The position numbers and the translations under genes were made by a program. Positions 62,968-64,000 of a stretch of 64,000 bases of DNA are shown one piece after another (position 1 is the stretch's first letter; each line of letters starts with the position of its first letter). The notes under the pieces are model-generated. The model was not told the origin of the DNA. It saw nothing but the letters and a program-made list of their open reading frames with translations, and did no database searches. This stretch comes from Gammaproteobacteria bacterium UBA7310 (GTDB taxonomy: Bacteria; Pseudomonadota; Gammaproteobacteria; Pseudomonadales; Ketobacteraceae): NCBI GenBank assembly GCA_002471665.1, contig DKQK01000025.1:342920-406919 (forward strand), written 5' to 3'.

Positions 62968-64000
62968 ATGTCTGCAGCACAAGCACAACAATCAAAACAC
63001 ACCCCGATGATGGAGCAATACCTGCGCATCAAGGCCGATCACCCCCATGAGCTGGTGTTTTACCGCATGGGCGACTTTTACGAACTTTTTTACGAAGACG
63101 CACAAAAAGCCGCCGATTTATTGGATATTACCCTGACACAACGGGGCCAGTCAGCGGGCAAGCCGATTCCCATGGCCGGGGTGCCTTACCATGCTGCGGA
63201 AAACTATCTCGCACGCCTGGTTAAGATGGGTGAATCCGTGGCAGTGGCGGAACAGATCGGTGATCCGGCAGCGAGCAAGGGGCCGGTAGAGCGCAAAGTG
63301 GTCAGGGTGGTCACCCCCGGCACGGTCAGTGATGAAGCCTTACTGGATGAAAAATACGATAACCTGTTGTGTGCCATCACCCAGCACCTGGACAAATTCG
63401 GTATCGCGCATCTGGACATTTCCAGTGGCCGGTTTTTCGTCTCAGAGGTCGATGGGGAAGCCGCCCTGATGGCGGAACTGGCGCGCCTGAACCCTGCCGA
63501 GTTATTGGTGACGGAGGACTCTCACCTTTACAGCCTGGTGTCCGGGCGCAAAGGCCTGCGTTCACGCCCAGCCTGGGACTTTGACCAGGAATCAGCACAA
63601 CGGGCCCTGGTGCAGCAGTTCCAGACCCAGGATCTGGGCGGCTTCGGGTGTGACAGCATGACCATTGCCATCGCTGCTGCCGGTTGCCTGCTGCAATACG
63701 CCAAAGAAACCCAGAAAGCCGCCCTGCCTCACATTCGTGGCCTGGCAGTGGAGACGTTGAGCGATTGTGTGGTGCTGGACAGCGCCACCCGGCGCAACCT
63801 GGAACTGACTGAAAACATTCATGGCGAAGACAAATACACATTGGCCTGGGTTTTGGACAAGACCAAAACCGCCATGGGGGGGCGCATGCTGCGCCGCTGG
63901 CTGCATCGCCCGATACGCAACCGAAAACAGTTAACACAACGGCAGGACACCATATCTGCCCTGCTGGACAACTACCAGTACGAACCCATTCAGGCGGTAC
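62968..64000 (+). CDS. mutS: DNA mismatch repair protein MutS, partial (C-terminus beyond window)
   Basis: The first 344 residues of the mismatch-binding protein. GDFYELF (35-41) has the mismatch-reading Phe37 and Glu39. The connector and the start of the lever domain (RRNLELTENIHG) are present. The ATG at 62968 lacks a strong site; an in-frame ATG at 62923 with AGGG upstream is an alternative. ATPase and clamp parts lie beyond the edge. Divergent from pncC. Confidence 0.96.
   Translation, partial: MSAAQAQQSKHTPMMEQYLRIKADHPHELVFYRMGDFYELFYEDAQKAADLLDITLTQRGQSAGKPIPMAGVPYHAAENYLARLVKMGESVAVAEQIGDPAASKGPVERKVVRVVTPGTVSDEALLDEKYDNLLCAITQHLDKFGIAHLDISSGRFFVSEVDGEAALMAELARLNPAELLVTEDSHLYSLVSGRKGLRSRPAWDFDQESAQRALVQQFQTQDLGGFGCDSMTIAIAAAGCLLQYAKETQKAALPHIRGLAVETLSDCVVLDSATRRNLELTENIHGEDKYTLAWVLDKTKTAMGGRMLRRWLHRPIRNRKQLTQRQDTISALLDNYQYEPIQAV

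Overview
The window looks like the chromosome of a free-living, motile, probably marine gammaproteobacterium of the Pseudomonadales/Oceanospirillales type. Three things suggest this: a polar-flagellum cluster in the Pseudomonas order (fleQ-fleS-fleR-fliEFGHIJ and cheV-cheR-flgB..L), a sodium-pumping oxaloacetate decarboxylase, and genes for fatty acid, alkane or ketone and storage-polymer metabolism. The genus cannot be fixed from the sequence; an Alcanivorax/Ketobacter/Marinobacter-like relative is a guess. There is no insertion sequence, prophage, integrase, rRNA operon or CRISPR array.

1-34.2 kb is one large flagellar and chemotaxis region. On the minus strand, read from high to low coordinates, it holds cheV-cheR; flgBCDE; flgFGHIJKL; two long flagellin genes; flaG, fliD, fliS and fliT; the master regulators fleQ (flrA) and fleS-fleR (flrBC); fliEFGHIJ; and a STAS-CheY-CheA set that runs off the left edge. 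Diverging on the plus strand are flgA, flgM, flgN and a YcgR-like PilZ brake protein. The promoters fit a tiered hierarchy. There is a FleQ-like box before fleQ. Sigma-54 sites precede fleS, flgB, flgF and flgA. Sigma-28 sites precede the downstream flagellin gene, fliD and flgM.

34.2-49.4 kb is mixed metabolism: an ArsS radical-SAM and two glycosyltransferase genes (arsenosugar type), an acyl-CoA dehydrogenase pair, tRNA-Arg(CCT), modBC without modA, a GlpG-like rhomboid protease, a Bcp peroxiredoxin, ferrochelatase, a membrane-anchored Ser/Thr kinase fused to a pseudokinase, a small unknown gene, and oadGAB.

49.7-64 kb is the conserved gammaproteobacterial mutS / cinA-recA / recX-alaS-(lysC)-csrA-tRNA-Ser-tRNA-Arg neighbourhood, with a LexA box before recA. 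Here recA and recX are separated by about 6 kb that holds hemN, an Fnr/Anr-type regulator, an Hsp20 chaperone, a Baeyer-Villiger-type flavin monooxygenase, an sll1863-like coiled-coil stress protein and a phasin. Three Fnr boxes lie in this block, before hsp20, hemN and the sll1863-like gene. At hsp20 and hemN the spacing to the -10 is that of class II Fnr-activated promoters. The block therefore looks like a compact oxygen-limitation stress module, and it is the most interesting non-standard feature of the window.
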